From assembly GCA_022578965.1 (NCBI GenBank), contig MU400634.1:51455-115454 (forward strand): a stretch of 64,000 bases of DNA. The letters run 5' to 3'. Made by a program: the position numbers and the translations under genes. Shown here one piece after another: positions 49,388-63,800 of the stretch. Origin of the DNA: Xylaria sp. FL1777 (taxonomy: Eukaryota; Ascomycota; Sordariomycetes; Xylariales; Xylariaceae). The notes beneath the pieces are model-generated. The model was not told the DNA's origin. It made no database searches and saw only the letters and a program-made list of their open reading frames with translations. The first letter of the stretch is position 1; each line of letters starts with the position of its first letter.

Positions 49388-49868
49388 ACGTGATTCACAA
49401 GCGAGTCGCGCATCCAAGCGAGCCGCGCACTTAGCTTGGCGTACCGCTATATACAATATTGTATTAAAAGGTACTTACTCCACTTTTAAATAACTCAGCC
49501 AAAAAAAATCGGAAAAATACAGGGGTTGTTTTATTGTAATTATAACTATATAGTTTAGCTAAAATAACTTTGTCCTATTATATAGCTATTTTTTCCAAGC
49601 GTGCATTCAACAAAAACAAAAATACAGGGATTATTTTAGCGTATTTTTTATAACAGCTTGAATAAAATAGCTAATTACCAGGACAAAGTTGCTTTAGCTA
49701 AACTATATAGTTATAATTACAATAAAACAACCCCTGTATTTTTCCGATTTTTTTTGGCCAAGTTATTTAAAAGTGGAGTAAGTATCTTTACATATAAAAT
49801 TATGTGGAACGGTACGCCAAGCTAAGTGCGCGACTCGCTTGGGTGCGCGGCTCGCTTGTGAATCACGT
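49388..49868. mobile_element. 481-bp hairpin MITE with long terminal inverted repeats and TA duplication
   Basis: The two ends are inverted copies starting ACGTGATTCACAAGCGAG, and TA lies on each side (49386-49387, 49869-49870), as for Tc1/mariner-pogo type elements. The arms pair for about 200 bp each (49388 to about 49587; about 49665 to 49868), broken by a mismatch zone about 60-85 bp from the ends. The outer 60 bp are GC- and CpG-rich, containing a tandem CAAGCGAGYCGCGCAY word. There is no coding capacity. The element stands out as the only GC-rich spot for several kb. Confidence 0.92.
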
Positions 49869-49870
49869 TA

Positions 49871-52800
49871 TACTATATAAAACAAAAGATAAAAAAATTT
49901 ATTTTAAAAATAATATGCTATTTAATAGCACTGTTTTATTTAGATCTTATAAATAAAAAAAGCAAGCTTTAAAAAAAGCAAGCTATTACTTAGAAAATTT
50001 TGCGCTATTTTAATAAAATAGCATTTATTAAAATATATATTTATGTTTTAGTACTGCTTTTAAAAGCATTTAACTAACTATTAAATAACTAGTTGTTTTT
50101 TTAGAAAAGCTTTATATAATTAACTTTATTTAGCAAAAAGCAGCATTGCTAACTAAAATATAGTATTGCAAAGAAATAGCGCTTTTATAAAACTTTTTTA
50201 AAATAAAAAAAATATATAATAAAATCTTTTTTTTTTATAAAATTAAAACAGTTCTTTATAAAGTATAGCAAGTTTGCAGTATTTTAATTTTTAAGTTTTT
50301 AAAAAACATTACTATAAAGGTTTTAAAAACTTAATTTAAATATAGCGTTTTTAAAAAAGCTTACAGTTTATATTATAATGCTTAGTTTTTAGTACAAAAA
50401 AAAAGTAAAAAAGTTTAATTAATTAATTTAGCTATAAAAATAAACGTAGTTATTATATATAATGCTAATTTTTTTTAAAGCTATAATAAGTTTTTTAAAA
50501 AATTTGCAATATATAAAGTAATTTTTATAGTTAATTTATTTTTAAAATATAATTAAATATTACTTTTTATTTTTAGCTAAGCAATAATTGCTTTTTTTAT
50601 ATTAATAAGCTTTCTTTAAATGATTATTTTTTTGCAAAAAGCAATAAATTTAGTAGCTTAATTTCTAAAAGTACTATTAAAGGTTTTATATAATATATTA
50701 TTAATAAAATGCAAGCTTTTTTTTAATAATATAATAATTAAAAAACTTATTATTAAATATAATAATTATAAAGTTGCTTTAAGTATTAAGCAATTTATAT
50801 TAAAACATTTTAAGAATTTTAATGTTATATTACTTAATTTTAAGCTAGCTAAAATTATAGCTAGCATATTTAAAAACAAGTAAGCAAAATAAATAACTAA
50901 AATAGTTAGCTATATATATAATATTAATAGTAAAAGCTTAATAAAAACAAAAGTAATAAAAATTTTTAAGTAAAAAACTTGCAAAAATATTATAAAAGTA
51001 TAGTTTTTTTTAAAAATAATAATATACTACTAAATATAAATATAAAAATATATTATAATTGCAAAACTATTAACAGTTTTATTATAAAAAAATAAGCCGT
51101 TTTGCTTTAAAAAACCGCAGAAAAAAGCTATAAAAAAGCTTTAAAAAGCTATTATAATAGCTTTTATTTTTATTACTTTTAATTATATAAAAAAACTTAG
51201 TTAGCTAAAAGTAAATGCTTTTAAAACTAGCTAAAGCGTTATTTTATGCTAAAAAGTTAATAAAGCTATTAAGCTAGCAAAATATAAGTTTAAAACATAA
51301 AAAAGCCTTAAAAAAAAATATAATGCTATAAAGCTAAAAAGGCTTACTATTATTAAAACTTTTTAAAAGTTACGCAATTATTTTTATAAAATTACATTTT
51401 ATTTAAAAACTAATGCAAAAGTTTTTATAGCTTAACTAAACAATAAATTTTTAGCATTATTAAATGCTTAATTAACAAAATAAATAGCATATATAAAGAC
51501 TTTTAATTTTATATTTTATTATATACTAAAAAAAAAAACATATAGCTGCTAATAAGCTTTTTAAAAAATCTTTTAAGCTATTAAATAAATTAAATAATTA
51601 TTAAAAAAAAAATATAAAAAATTTTATTAATTTTTAACTATATATAATAGCTATTATTATTGCATATAAAAAGTTAAGCGATTAATTAGTTAAAAGCTTA
51701 GTATACTAAAAAACAGAACTTTTGTTATACTTAAAAAAAGATTAAAGCAAAAAAAGTAAGCAAATTGCTAAATATTTTGTTTTTAAGCAAGTTTTAAAAG
51801 AACTTATAACAAAAAAAAAGCAAAGATACTTTAAAAAAAAAGCTTTTAAATTTTTTGTTAATAAGTTTACTTTTTAAAAAAAAGCAAAATTTAAAAAAAT
51901 GCTAAAAAAAATTATTAATAACAAAAAAACTTAAAAAGCTTTTATTAAAAAAAACTATAAAAAAATAACATATAAAGGCTAAATATTTATAACTTAATAA
52001 ATAACTTAAAAATATTACTAAAAAAGCCTTTATTAAAACGTTTATATTATAATTACTAGTTGCTTTAATTGCTAAAAATCTACTAATAGCAAAAAAACTA
52101 AAAAATATTATTTTAATTATTTTTTGGATTTTTTGGTTTTTTAAGTTATAAATATATAAACTATGTTATTAAGCAACAAATTTAAAGCTATTATAAAAGC
52201 AAAATACAAAATAATAACTTATTTAAAAGCTAAACTTTTAAAGCATATAAACTTTTTAAAAATACTTAAATTTATTAAAGAAAAAATTATGTTTTAGCAC
52301 AAAATTTCTATTAAAATTAAATATAATAATAGCTTTAAATTCAAAAAAAAAGTAAAAAACGCAGTAAATATTTTAAGCTATAAAATAAACTATAGTTTAA
52401 CTTATTATTTTTAAGCGTAAAGCTTTATTAAAAAAAGCTATAAGCTAATAAAAAAAAGCTTTATATAAATAATAAATAAAACTAGAAAAAATTAGCTAAA
52501 GTATTTAAACTTAGTAGTATAAGCAGATTATATTTTTATGCGCTATTATAACTATAGCTTATATAAGCTAATATATAAAAAAATATTAATTCTGCTAATA
52601 AAAAATGTAATATTAACATAAAAAGTAATTAAGTAGTAAAATATTACTTTTTACGAGAATTTTATTAAAACTAAAGTTAAGCAGCTAAAATATTATAACT
52701 AAAATATTATAAAAGTTAAAGCAATTATAACTAAAAAAAAAAAATTAGCTATAAAAGCTAAATCTTGAAAAAACGCTTATAAAATTAAGCAACTATTTAA

Positions 52801-55619
52801 AAAAGGCTTTTTTGTTTTTTTTTATAATACTATGCTTTTAATAAATAAATCTAATAATAAAAAGCTACTATATAAATAGATTAGCTTTTATAAAGTTAAA
52901 AAAAATATTAATTATAAGCAATACTAATTAGTAAAACTAACTAGTAAAAAATTAAAAAAGTTGTTTTTTTTCGAAAAATTAAAGCAATTTATATAAAATA
53001 ACTAAAAGTACTAAAAACTAAAAAATCCTAATTTTAATATATAAATTACTAGTGCTGCAGCTATTTATTAAGAATTAAATTAAAACAATAAAACTTTTAA
53101 TAATTAAAGCTATAATAGTTAAGCTGCAAAAAATAAAAAAAATATAATAAGTTATAAAAACTTTCTAAGTTTATAAAAGCTATAATATAACTTTTAGTAC
53201 TTTAAACATTTTAAGTGCTAAAAAATATAATAGCTTACTTTATTTTTTTAGTTATTATATTATAAAGCGCTTTAAAAAGTAATAACTAATAAAAGCTAAA
53301 GCAATAGATTTTTTTTTTTTTACTTTTTGTTTTTTTATTAATTGTTTTATTTTTTATTTTTATTAATTATATAAGTTTATATAATTAAGTTATAATATAT
53401 AAAACTATTTTTTTTACTTAAAATTAAGCGTGTTTTTTATAGCTTTTTTTTTATTAGTTTTATATTTATTAGTTTTATAATAGCTAATTTATTAGTATTT
53501 CTTTTATTATTACGCTAAAAATATAAGTCTTTATTTTATTTTAATGTTTTTTAAATAGCTTAGTAGCTTAATTTTAATATAAATTATTATTGCTTTTTTT
53601 TAAAAATGCATAAAAACAAAAGAAATAAAAATAAAAACTATTTATTAGTTTTAACTACTTAAGTTCATTTTATTATATTAATGCTTACATATAAGTTTTT
53701 TTACTTTTAATTGCTTTATTACTTTTATTTAAAATTAAATAGCTTTTTTTGCTTTTAGTTTAAACTATTTAATACTTAATAAAGACTTTAAAACTACTAA
53801 AAAGCAAAAAATATTATTATTATATTTTAAAAAGTTATTAGTTTATATTTTATGCATTTAAACTATTAGTAATAACCTAAAGTTGCTATTAAGTAATAAT
53901 AAACATTTAATAAAATAGCAAACATTTAAGCAAAATTTAAAGCAAGCTTAGCAAAAATAAAACTTTGCTATAAAAAATTAAGCAAAATTATTTAATTATA
54001 TAAAGCTAAAAAAATAAAAACTAAAAAAAAAACAAAAAAAGATTTAACGATTTAATATTAATAATTTTTATTTTATATATTTTTAATTTTCTTATTATAA
54101 AAGTTTTATATATTTGCTTTTATAAATATTATAACTTAACTTTTTATATAATAATTATTTTTTTTTTATTTATTATGCTTAAGAAAAAATTTATAAGCTA
54201 TGCAATAAAAAAAAATAATTGTAAATTATATTAAAGAAAACATTGCTATATAAGCAAATTGTTTAATTTTTTATTTTATTTTACTTTATATAACTTATTT
54301 GATTTATTTTTTTAGTTATTTTTTTAAATATTTAAATGTTATACTAATTTTTTAAGCAATACTAAATTATTGCTTATTAATATTATACTTAATAAGCTAA
54401 GCAATAAAATTAGCTTAAAAAAACGCTTTAATTTACGTTTTAATTTAGTTTTTTTTTTAGTTAAGCAAACAAAAGTATTTTTAGTTAAAACTATTTATTT
54501 TTTAAAGTTTTTAAACATAAAATTTTTTTTAATTACTATAGTTACTATATTAGCCCTAAAATATTTAGTTATATTGCTTTTAGATTTATAAAATAAACAG
54601 TTTTATAACTAAATAATAAACGTATAATTAGCATATATATTAAACTTTTAACTTAAAATAGTATAACAAAAAAAAAAAAAATAAAGCTTTATATATTTTT
54701 TACTTTTAGCTATTATTAATAACTATTTATAATGCTTATAAAGCATAGCATTTTATATTTTAAATAGCTATATAAATATAACTATAAATTAACAAAAGTT
54801 ATAAAAAATTTAATATATATATTTGCTTTAAGAACTACTTTTAGTTACTTTTATATATAATAAGCAAAATTTTAAATACTTTTGTTTTTTTATTTAATTA
54901 AAGCTAGCTTAAATATATTAATTTATATAATATATATAAAAAAAATCATAACTAATTTTTTATTAAATATATTTGTTACTAATATTACTACTAAGAATTT
55001 TGATTTATAAATAGCTTAATGCTTAGTTATATAAAATAAAAAAAGTTAGCTAAATAAAAAAAACAAAATCTAAAAAAAAAAAAAGCATATATATTTTGCT
55101 ATTTATTAATAAACTTAATTTTTTAAATATTATAAATATAACTATTTATTAATTAAGCAGTATTAATTTTTTAAATATTAATTAATTGCTATAATGCTTT
55201 TTAATTATTAAAAACTTTATTAATAATAAAAGAATTGTTTTTTAAATGCTTAGTTAAGCAAGCATTAATTATGCTACTTAAAAACAAAAACTTTATAATA
55301 AAAGCGTAAACTAAGTAGTTTAAAAACTTAAGCACTAAAAAAAAGAATTGCAGAAAAAATCTAAGCTTTAAAACTATTTAAAAAAAAACAGATTAAAAAA
55401 AAAAACAAGCTTTTTTTTTATATTTACTAAAGCTTAAGTTATTTATTTTGCTATTAATAGTAATAAATATTTAAAAAAAATAAGTTATAAGTATACTAAA
55501 AAAAAGCTAAAAAATAACTATTTAACTAACTAAAACTATTTTATTTGCTTATTTTTTAATTAATACTAATATAAACATATAAAAAATAATTATTATAAAA
55601 GCATTTAATAATTAATAAT
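49871..55619. other. Unresolved A+T-rich sequence
   Basis: No element ends or motifs could be fixed. The 73-codon plus frame at 54370-54591 is hydrophobic, Leu/Ile/Phe-rich and is what such base composition gives by chance. The sequence from about 55,300 may belong to the left inverted arm, whose partner would lie past the window end. Confidence 0.4.
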
Positions 55620-58600
55620 TTATTTTAGCAATAAAATAATTAATTAATAAATTAAAAATAGTATAGTAAGTTTATAAAAAAAAAGTATACTAGTTTAAAA
55701 ATATATAACCTAGTTTTTTTTTTATTATATTTGCTTTATTAAACTTTTTATTTATATTTAATTTTGCTATTTTATTTATTTAATAAGTTTTAACTTTTTG
55801 CATTTAATATAAATGCTTTTAGTATTTATATTTAAAAAATCTTATAATTATTAAAAAATAATAATTTAAATTAGCAATTAAAAATATTAAACTATATATA
55901 GCATGTAGTACTAATATTAATACTTATACTTTATACTTTTTTATACTATTTGCTTTTATATTTTTAATTTATATTAAAATTTTTAATTTGCTTGCATTTT
56001 TTATTTAATTATAAAATATAGCAAAAAGTATATATATGCTTAAATATTATTAAAGATTGTTTTTATTATATATATATGCTTTTAATTATTATATTTTTTA
56101 TTTTTAAAAAAGTTATTAGTACTGCAGATTAGCTAAAAATAAAAGCATTTCTTTTTAAAAGTTTTAAAGAGCTAATACTTAATATTAAAGCATATAAGCA
56201 ATTAGTACAAAAAATAGCAAACTTTAAAAAAAAAGCAAAAAAAAGAAAAAATAAGCATATATATATAAATTTAACTGCTAATTATAAAAAGCTTTTTTTT
56301 AAAAATTAAAAGCTTTTTAAAAACAGCTTTAAAAAAAAGCTAATAATTATTAAAAGTTTAAAATACAAAAAATATTTAGCTTGCTAGCTTTTTTTATAAA
56401 TTAAAAAATTAAATATAAAAAATGTTTAACTAAAAAACATATTACTTTTTTTAGTTAATGTTTTTTTAAAGTCCGTTTTAAAATCTTATTTTATATAAAA
56501 AAAAATAACCTTTATAAGAAGTTTGTTTTTTAAAAACCTAGAAAAAAAAAAAAAAGTAGTACTAAAAAAGCACTTTAATTATATGTTTTCTAAAAATAGC
56601 AAAACCTGCTAAAACTTATTTCTAGATTTAGTTTAATAAATATAAAAAAAAGCAATATATTTAATATATAAAAAGTATTGTAATAAAAAAGCATTAAAAT
56701 ATTAATAGTTTATATTATACATAATTTTAATAAAAGTTTTTTATATTTTTAATTTATTACTTAGTAAAAAAGCGCTTAATTTTTAAAAAAAAGCTTTTAT
56801 AGCATATTTTGCTATATAAAACTGCTTAATAAACGCAAATAAAATGCTACTTTATATGCTTAAACTAAAAACTAAATATTTAAAAGCATTTTTATAAGCT
56901 ATAAACTAAATGTTAAAATTTATAGCTATAAAAAGTTTTATAATATTAATATAATATTTATTTAAAATTAAAAAATATTATAAAAATAATAATTTTTGTT
57001 TTAATAAGTTTAATATTATATTTATAAAAAATTTAATAGTTTTAGCAATAAAGCTAAAACTATATAAAAAATAAAAACCTGCAGTATAAAAACTAAATAT
57101 TTAGCAATTATTATTTATAAAATTCTTAAAAAAACTACTATTAAAAAAAGCTTTAAACAATTATTAAAAAAATAATAACATAAAACATTTTAATAAACTA
57201 AAGCTTTATAATAAATAAAAGCTAGCTTATTGTTTTTTGCTAAGTAAAGTTTTAAAAATAGTATATAAAAATAATAAAAAGTAATAACTAAAAACTTTTT
57301 TTTTAAAACAATAAATAACTGCTAAAAAAACTTATTAGTATAAATAAAAGTACTTAAATTACTAAAAAAAGCTTGTTATTTATAGCTGCTATAAAAACTT
57401 TTATAAAATAAATACTATAAAATAAAAAATTAAAGCTATTTATATTATAAATATTTTTATAAAGCTAAACGCTAAAAAATAACTAAATAAGCATAAAATA
57501 AAAGCTTTATTAAACGTATTGCTTTAGTTATATATAAATAAAAAAGCTAAAGCTTTAAAAATAAGTATTAAACCTAAATATAGCTAGTTTATAGAAAATT
57601 TCTTTATAAACTAATAAAATGCAAAATAAGTTGTAATAATTGCTATAACTTTTTAAATAAAATATTTTATAATAAAATATTGCTTAAATAATTACTAAAT
57701 TATTATTTTTATTAATACTGTTTTAAAAATAGTATATATTTTAAATTTTAAGCATATTACTAATAAAAATAACAAATAAGTTTTTTAAAAATTACAAAAG
57801 TATTAAACAATAAAGCACTTTAATATAAAAGTTATATTAAGCTATTTTATACTTTTTGCTTTTATTAATGCAATAACTATATATACAAGTTTATTAAAGC
57901 TTTATATTTATATTATATATTTTATAACCTAATAAATTAATATTTAAAAAAAAATATTAATAATTAAAAAAGTTATAAATAGCTTATTTAATTTTTAAAA
58001 ACAAACCTTAAAAAGTACTTTAGCTTTAAATTGCAAAAAAATTTACGTTTATTACTTTTAATAAGCGCTAAACTTTATTATTTTTTAAAAAAACTAAAGG
58101 CAACTTTTTTTAGATTTAATAAGTTAGCTTTTTTATTATTAAGCGTTAAAAATATATAAAGTAAAAAAAAAACGCTAAAAAAAAACTAAAAGTTAATTGT
58201 TTTGCTTTTTTAATACTTTTTACTTTAAAGCGCAAAAAAGGTTTTTAGCAAAAAAAACTAATAGTTATATTAAAGAAATCTTATTATAAGCAATATAAAA
58301 ACGTTTTAGCAATACAAAGTTATTTTGCTACAAATACTTTTATAGATATTTTTTTTTTTAAGTATAATAAGCTAAGTATAAAACTTAGCTAAACTTAATA
58401 GTTTAAAAAAAAAAAAGTATAAACTTTTTATAAGTACTTTTATAAAAAAAACGCTAAGTATTTTTAAAGGCCTTTGTTTATATATTTAAATACATAAAAA
58501 AGCTAAAACTAGTTTTAATAAAGCTATAATGCTTTTATAAGCGCTAAAACTTAAGCTATTTTTAAACATAGCAAAAAAAATAAAAAAAAACTTATAAAAC

Positions 58601-59023
58601 TAAATAAGCAAGAAAAAATAATATTAATTTTGTTTAAAAAACGCTAATAAAAATAAAAAACTTTATAATTATAAGTATTAAAATAAACTAAAAGCAGCTA
58701 TATTTTAATAAAAAAAAATTAAAATAAAATAAAATAGCTAAATAAATTAATTAGCTAGTTAAAATAAATTTAAGCTAAATTATATAATAAAAATAAGAAT
58801 ATAAGTATTACGCTAAATTTTAAAGTATAAATTTAACTATTATGCTTAATATTATAAAAATTAGCTATAGTTGCTTTATTTATATTATTAAATAGCCTTT
58901 TAATTAATCGTTTTATTTCTTAATTTATATATGGCTTAATTGCTTAAATACATAAGTTATAACTTATTTCCTTGCAATTAAAGTAATATAATAAATCTTG
59001 TGCGATTGCACTGCTTTATTTCA
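55620..59023 (+). repeat. Left arm of a large inverted repeat (at least 3.4 kb)
   Basis: This arm matches the reverse complement of 60,596-64,000 along its whole length with nearly no net length change (3404 and 3405 bp). Matching points include 55,621 with 64,000, 56,500 with 63,090, 56,820 with 62,790, 57,660 with 61,960 and 58,450 with 61,170. The inner end is the 302-bp repeat. The arms differ by scattered C/T and G/A changes. They are most simply two insertions of one element in opposite orientation. The outer end is cut by the window. Confidence 0.85.
58722..59023 (+). repeat. 302-bp dispersed repeat, copy 2
   Basis: It forms the inner end of the left arm. It matches 29,681-29,982 in the same orientation, ending CTGCTTTATTT. 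Confidence 0.75.
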
Positions 59024-60595
59024 ATATATAAACTATAAAAAACTTAATTAAGTTATGCATAAAAATTAATATATTTTATTACTTATTTTAAAGCTGCTTA
59101 ATAGAATTTTAAAAGCTAAAATCTTTAGTAAAATTAACTTTAAAAACGCTTATTATTATTTATGCATTTAAAAAAAAAATAAGTAAAAAATAGCGTTTTA
59201 TATATATTATAGCTACTATAAATTTCTAGGTATATTTATAAGTTTATTAAATGCTTTTGCTATTTTTTAAAGTTATATATAAAAAGTACTTAATAATATA
59301 ATAAATATATTTTATATTGCATATTTTAATAATATGCTTATTTTTTTTTAAATAAGGATTTTTATACTAAATATGTTTAAAACATTATTAAAAAGCTATA
59401 AAAAGCAAAACTATACGCTAAATTATTTAAGTGCTAATTTTATTAAAAAAAAATCAAATTTTTAAGTTATATTATTTTTAGCTAAAAAATTAAAATGAAC
59501 TTTTTATATATAAATATTATTTAGTAATAGTTTATATTAAATATTTATTAGGCGTTATAACAATTTTTAAAGTTTTATAATTTTTATTGCTGTTTTATAA
59601 ACGGGTATTTTTATATTGCTGCACTTTTATTTAAGTATTTAAAAAAAAACGTAATAAAAACAAAAAAAAGTTAAATCTTTTTAAATAGTTTTAAAAAAAA
59701 AGCTTTTAAGAACTTTTAGGATGTATTTAAGCAGGCTATTTTTTTTATACATTTTAACTTTAAAAAACAAATATTACTAAAAACCGATTTTTTTAAAGTA
59801 GCTTTTATAAAAAATTTATTTTAGCAAAATAATTAAGGCATTTTTAAACTAGTTATGTTTTATTTTTAAAAGCTATCTAAAGAAAAAATATAGTATAATA
59901 TGCTTAACTAAAAAATGCTTGCAATAATAAATTGCTTTAAGCATTAATAGCATTATTTATAAAAAAGCAATTTATTAATTAAAGTATTAATTAATTATGT
60001 TAATTTTTAAGCGTTTATAAAAATGCTAAAGCTTAATAAAAAGCAAGTTTATTAGTGTTTATTATTAGCTTTTTTGATTTTATTATTAAATACTAAATAA
60101 GCAAAAAAAATAAAGCTAATTTTTTTTTGCGTTGTTTTAATTATATAGCTGTTTTGCTTAATAATATTAATATTTTTTTAACGTTAAAAAAAAAAGTTGT
60201 AGTAATATAACAAGTTAAAGTTTTTAATTTATATTTTAGTGCTTAAGCTAAAGCTTTATACTTTAAGGCTATATTTGCTAAAGAAGCTTTTTTTATTTAA
60301 GCAGTTATATGTTTGTATGTATAAATAGCTATAAGCTTAAAAAAATTAAAAGATTTAAAGGCTTTTAAAAAACTAAAAAACCTTATTTAAAAAGTTTAAA
60401 AAAAAAACCTTAAATGCTATATAATTATAAAACAATTAAAGGTAAAAAAGCTTATAAATCTTTAATAATTAATAAAAAAATCCTTAGTTTATTATAAAAA
60501 TAAAATTTATATTTTTTTTAAAAAAACTATACACTTTTAATTTATTAAGCTATATTATAATAATCTTTTAGCTAAATATTTTAGCTAAAGCTATT
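59024..60595. other. Spacer between the inverted arms
   Basis: About 1.57 kb of A+T-rich sequence not shared with the arms. I see no motif. It must be the older DNA between the two inverted insertions, or the loop of a duplication. Confidence 0.5.
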
Positions 60596-60899
60596 AAAAT
60601 AAAGCAGTGTAATTGCGTAAAATCTATTATAACACTTTAACTGCAAAAAGATAAGTCATAACTTATGCATTTAAGCAATTAAGCTATATATGAATTAAAA
60701 AATTAAACAATTAATTAAAAGGCTAATTAATAATATAAATAAAGCAACTATAGCTAATTTTCATTTTGTTATGCGTTATAATTAAATCTATACTTTAAAA
60801 TTTAGCGCAATATTTATACTTTTATTTTTACTATATAACTTAGCTTAAATTTACTTTAATTAGCTAATTAGCTTATTTAGCTATTTTATTTTATTTTAA
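60596..60899 (-). repeat. 302-bp dispersed repeat, copy 3 (reverse)
   Basis: Reverse complement of copies 1 and 2. It forms the inner end of the right arm. Confidence 0.75.
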
Positions 60900-63800
60900 T
60901 TTTTTCTTATTAAAATATAGCTACTTTTAGTTTATTTTAATACTTATAATTATAAAGTTTTTTATTTTTACTAACGTTTTTTAAATAAAGTTAATATTAT
61001 TTTTCTTTGCTTATTTAGTTTTATAAGTTTTTTTTTATTTCTTTTGCTATATTTAAAAGTAGCTTAAGCTTTAGTACTTATAAAAGCATTATAGCTTTAT
61101 TAAAACTAGTTTTAGTTTTTTTATATATTTAAATATATAAGCAAAAGCCTTTAAAAATGCTTAGTATTTTTTTTGTAAAAGTACTTATAAAAAGTTTATA
61201 CTTTTTTTTTTTTAAACTATTAAGCTTAGCTAAGTTTTATACTTAGCTTACTATACTTAAAAAAAAAATTATTTATAAAAGTTTTTATAATAAAATAACT
61301 TTATACTATTAAAACATTTTTATATTGTTTATAATATAACTTTTTTAGTATAATTGTTAGTTTTTTTTGCTAAAAACCTTTTTTGTGCTTTAAAGTAAAA
61401 AGCATTAAAAAAATAAAACAATTAACTTTTAGTTTTTTTTTTAGCGTTTTTTTTTTATTTTATATATTTTTAGCGCTTAATAATAAAAAAGCTAATTTAT
61501 TAAATCTAAAAAAAGTTGCTTTTAGTTTTTTTAAGAAATAATAAAGCTTAGTGCTTATTAAAAGTAATAAACGCAGATCTTTTTGCAACTTAAAGCTAAA
61601 ATGCCCTTTAAAGTTTGCTTTTAAAAATTAAATAAGTTATTTATAACTTTTTTAATTATTAATACTTTTTTTTAAATATTAGCTTATTAAGTTATAAAAC
61701 ATATAATATAAATATAAAGCTTTAATAAACTTATATATATAGTTATTACGTTAGCAAAAGCAAAAAAATATAAAATAGCTTAATATAACTTTTATATTAA
61801 AGTGCTTTATTGTTTAATATTTTTGCAATTTTTAAAAAATTTGTTTGTTATTTTTATTAATAGTATATTTAAAGTTTAAAATATATACTACTTTTAAAAC
61901 AGTATTAATAAAAATAATAATTTAATAATTATTTAAGCAATATTTTATTATAAAATATTTTATTTAAAAAGTTGCAGTAATTATTATAGCTTATTTTATG
62001 TTTTATTAGTTTATAAAAAGATTTTTTATAAATTAGTTATACTTAAGTTTAATATTTATTTTTAAAGCTTTAGCTTTTTTATTTATATATAACTAAAGTA
62101 ATACGTTTAATAAAGCTTTTATTTTATGCTTATTTAGCTATTTTTTAACGTTTAGCTTTATAAAAATATTTATAATATAAATAGCCTTAATTTTTTATTT
62201 TGTAATATTTACTTTATAAAAGTTTTTATAGCAGCTATAAATAATAAGCCTTTTTTAATAATTTAAATACCTTTGTTTATACTAATAAGTTTTTTTAGTA
62301 GTTATTTATTGTTTTAAAAAAAAAGTTTTTAGCTATTACTTTTTATTATTTTTATATATTATTTTTAGAACTTTATTTAGCAAAAAATAATAAGCTAGCT
62401 TTTATTTATTATAAAGCTTTAGTTTATTAAAATGTTTTATATTATTATTTTTTTAATAATTGTTTAAAGCTTTTTTTAATAATAGTTTTTTTAAGAATTC
62501 TATAAATAATAATTGCTAAATATTTAGTTTTTATACTATAGGTTTTTATTTTTTATGTAGTTTTAGCTTTATTGCTAAAACTATTAAATTTTTTATAAAC
62601 ATAATATTAAACTTATTAAAGCAAAAATTATTATTTTTATAATGTTTTTTAATCTTAAATAAGTATTATATTAACATTATAAAACTTTTTATAACTATAA
62701 ATCTTAATATTTAGTTTATAGCTTATAAAAATGCCTTTAAATATTTAGTTTTTAGTTTAAGCATATAAAATAGCATTTTATTTATATTTATTAAGCGGTT
62801 TTATATAGCAAAGTATGCTATAAAAGCTTTTCTTTAAAAATTAAGCGCTTTTTTATTAAATAATAAATTAAAAATATAAAGAACTTTTATTAAAATTACG
62901 TATAATATAAACTACTAATATTTTAACGCTTTTTTATTATAATATTTTCTATGTATTAAATATATTGCTTTTTTTTATATTTATTAAATTAAATTTAAAA
63001 ATAAGTTTTAGCAAGTTTTGCTATTTTTAGAAAACATATAGCTAAAGTGCTTTTTTAGTACTATTTTTTTTTTTTTTTTTAGGTTTTTAAAAAACAAACT
63101 TTTTATAAAGGTTACTTTTTTTTATATAAAATAAAACTTTAAAACAAACTTTAAAAAAACATTAACTAAAAAAAGCAATATGTTTTTTAGCTAAATATTT
63201 TTTATATTTAGTTTTTTAATTTATAAAAAAGGCTAATAAGCTAAATATTTTTTATATTTTAAATTTTTAATAATTATTAGCTTTTTTTTTAAAGCTATTT
63301 TTAAAAAGCTATTAGTTTTTAAAGAAAAGCTTTTTATAATTAATAATTAAGTTTATATATATATGTTTATTTTCTTTTTTTTTTGCTTTTTTTTTAAAGT
63401 TTGCTATTTTTTATGCTAGTTATTTATATGCCTTAGTATTAAATGTTAGCTTTTTAGAACTTTTAAAAAAAAATGCCTCTATTTTTAGTTAATTTATAAT
63501 ATTAATAATTTTTTTAAAAATAAAGAATATAATAATTAAAAGCGTATATATATAATAAAAGCAATTCTTAATAATATTTAAGCATATATATATTTTTGCT
63601 ATGTTTTATAATTTAATAAAAAATATAAGCAAGTTAGAAATTTTAATATAAATTAAAAGTGCAAAAATAAATAATATAAAAAATATAAAATGTAAATATT
63701 AATGTTAATATTGTTTGCTATATATAGTTTAATATTTTTAATTGCTAATTTAAGTTATTATTTTTTAATAATTGTAAAATTTCTTAAATATAAATATTAA

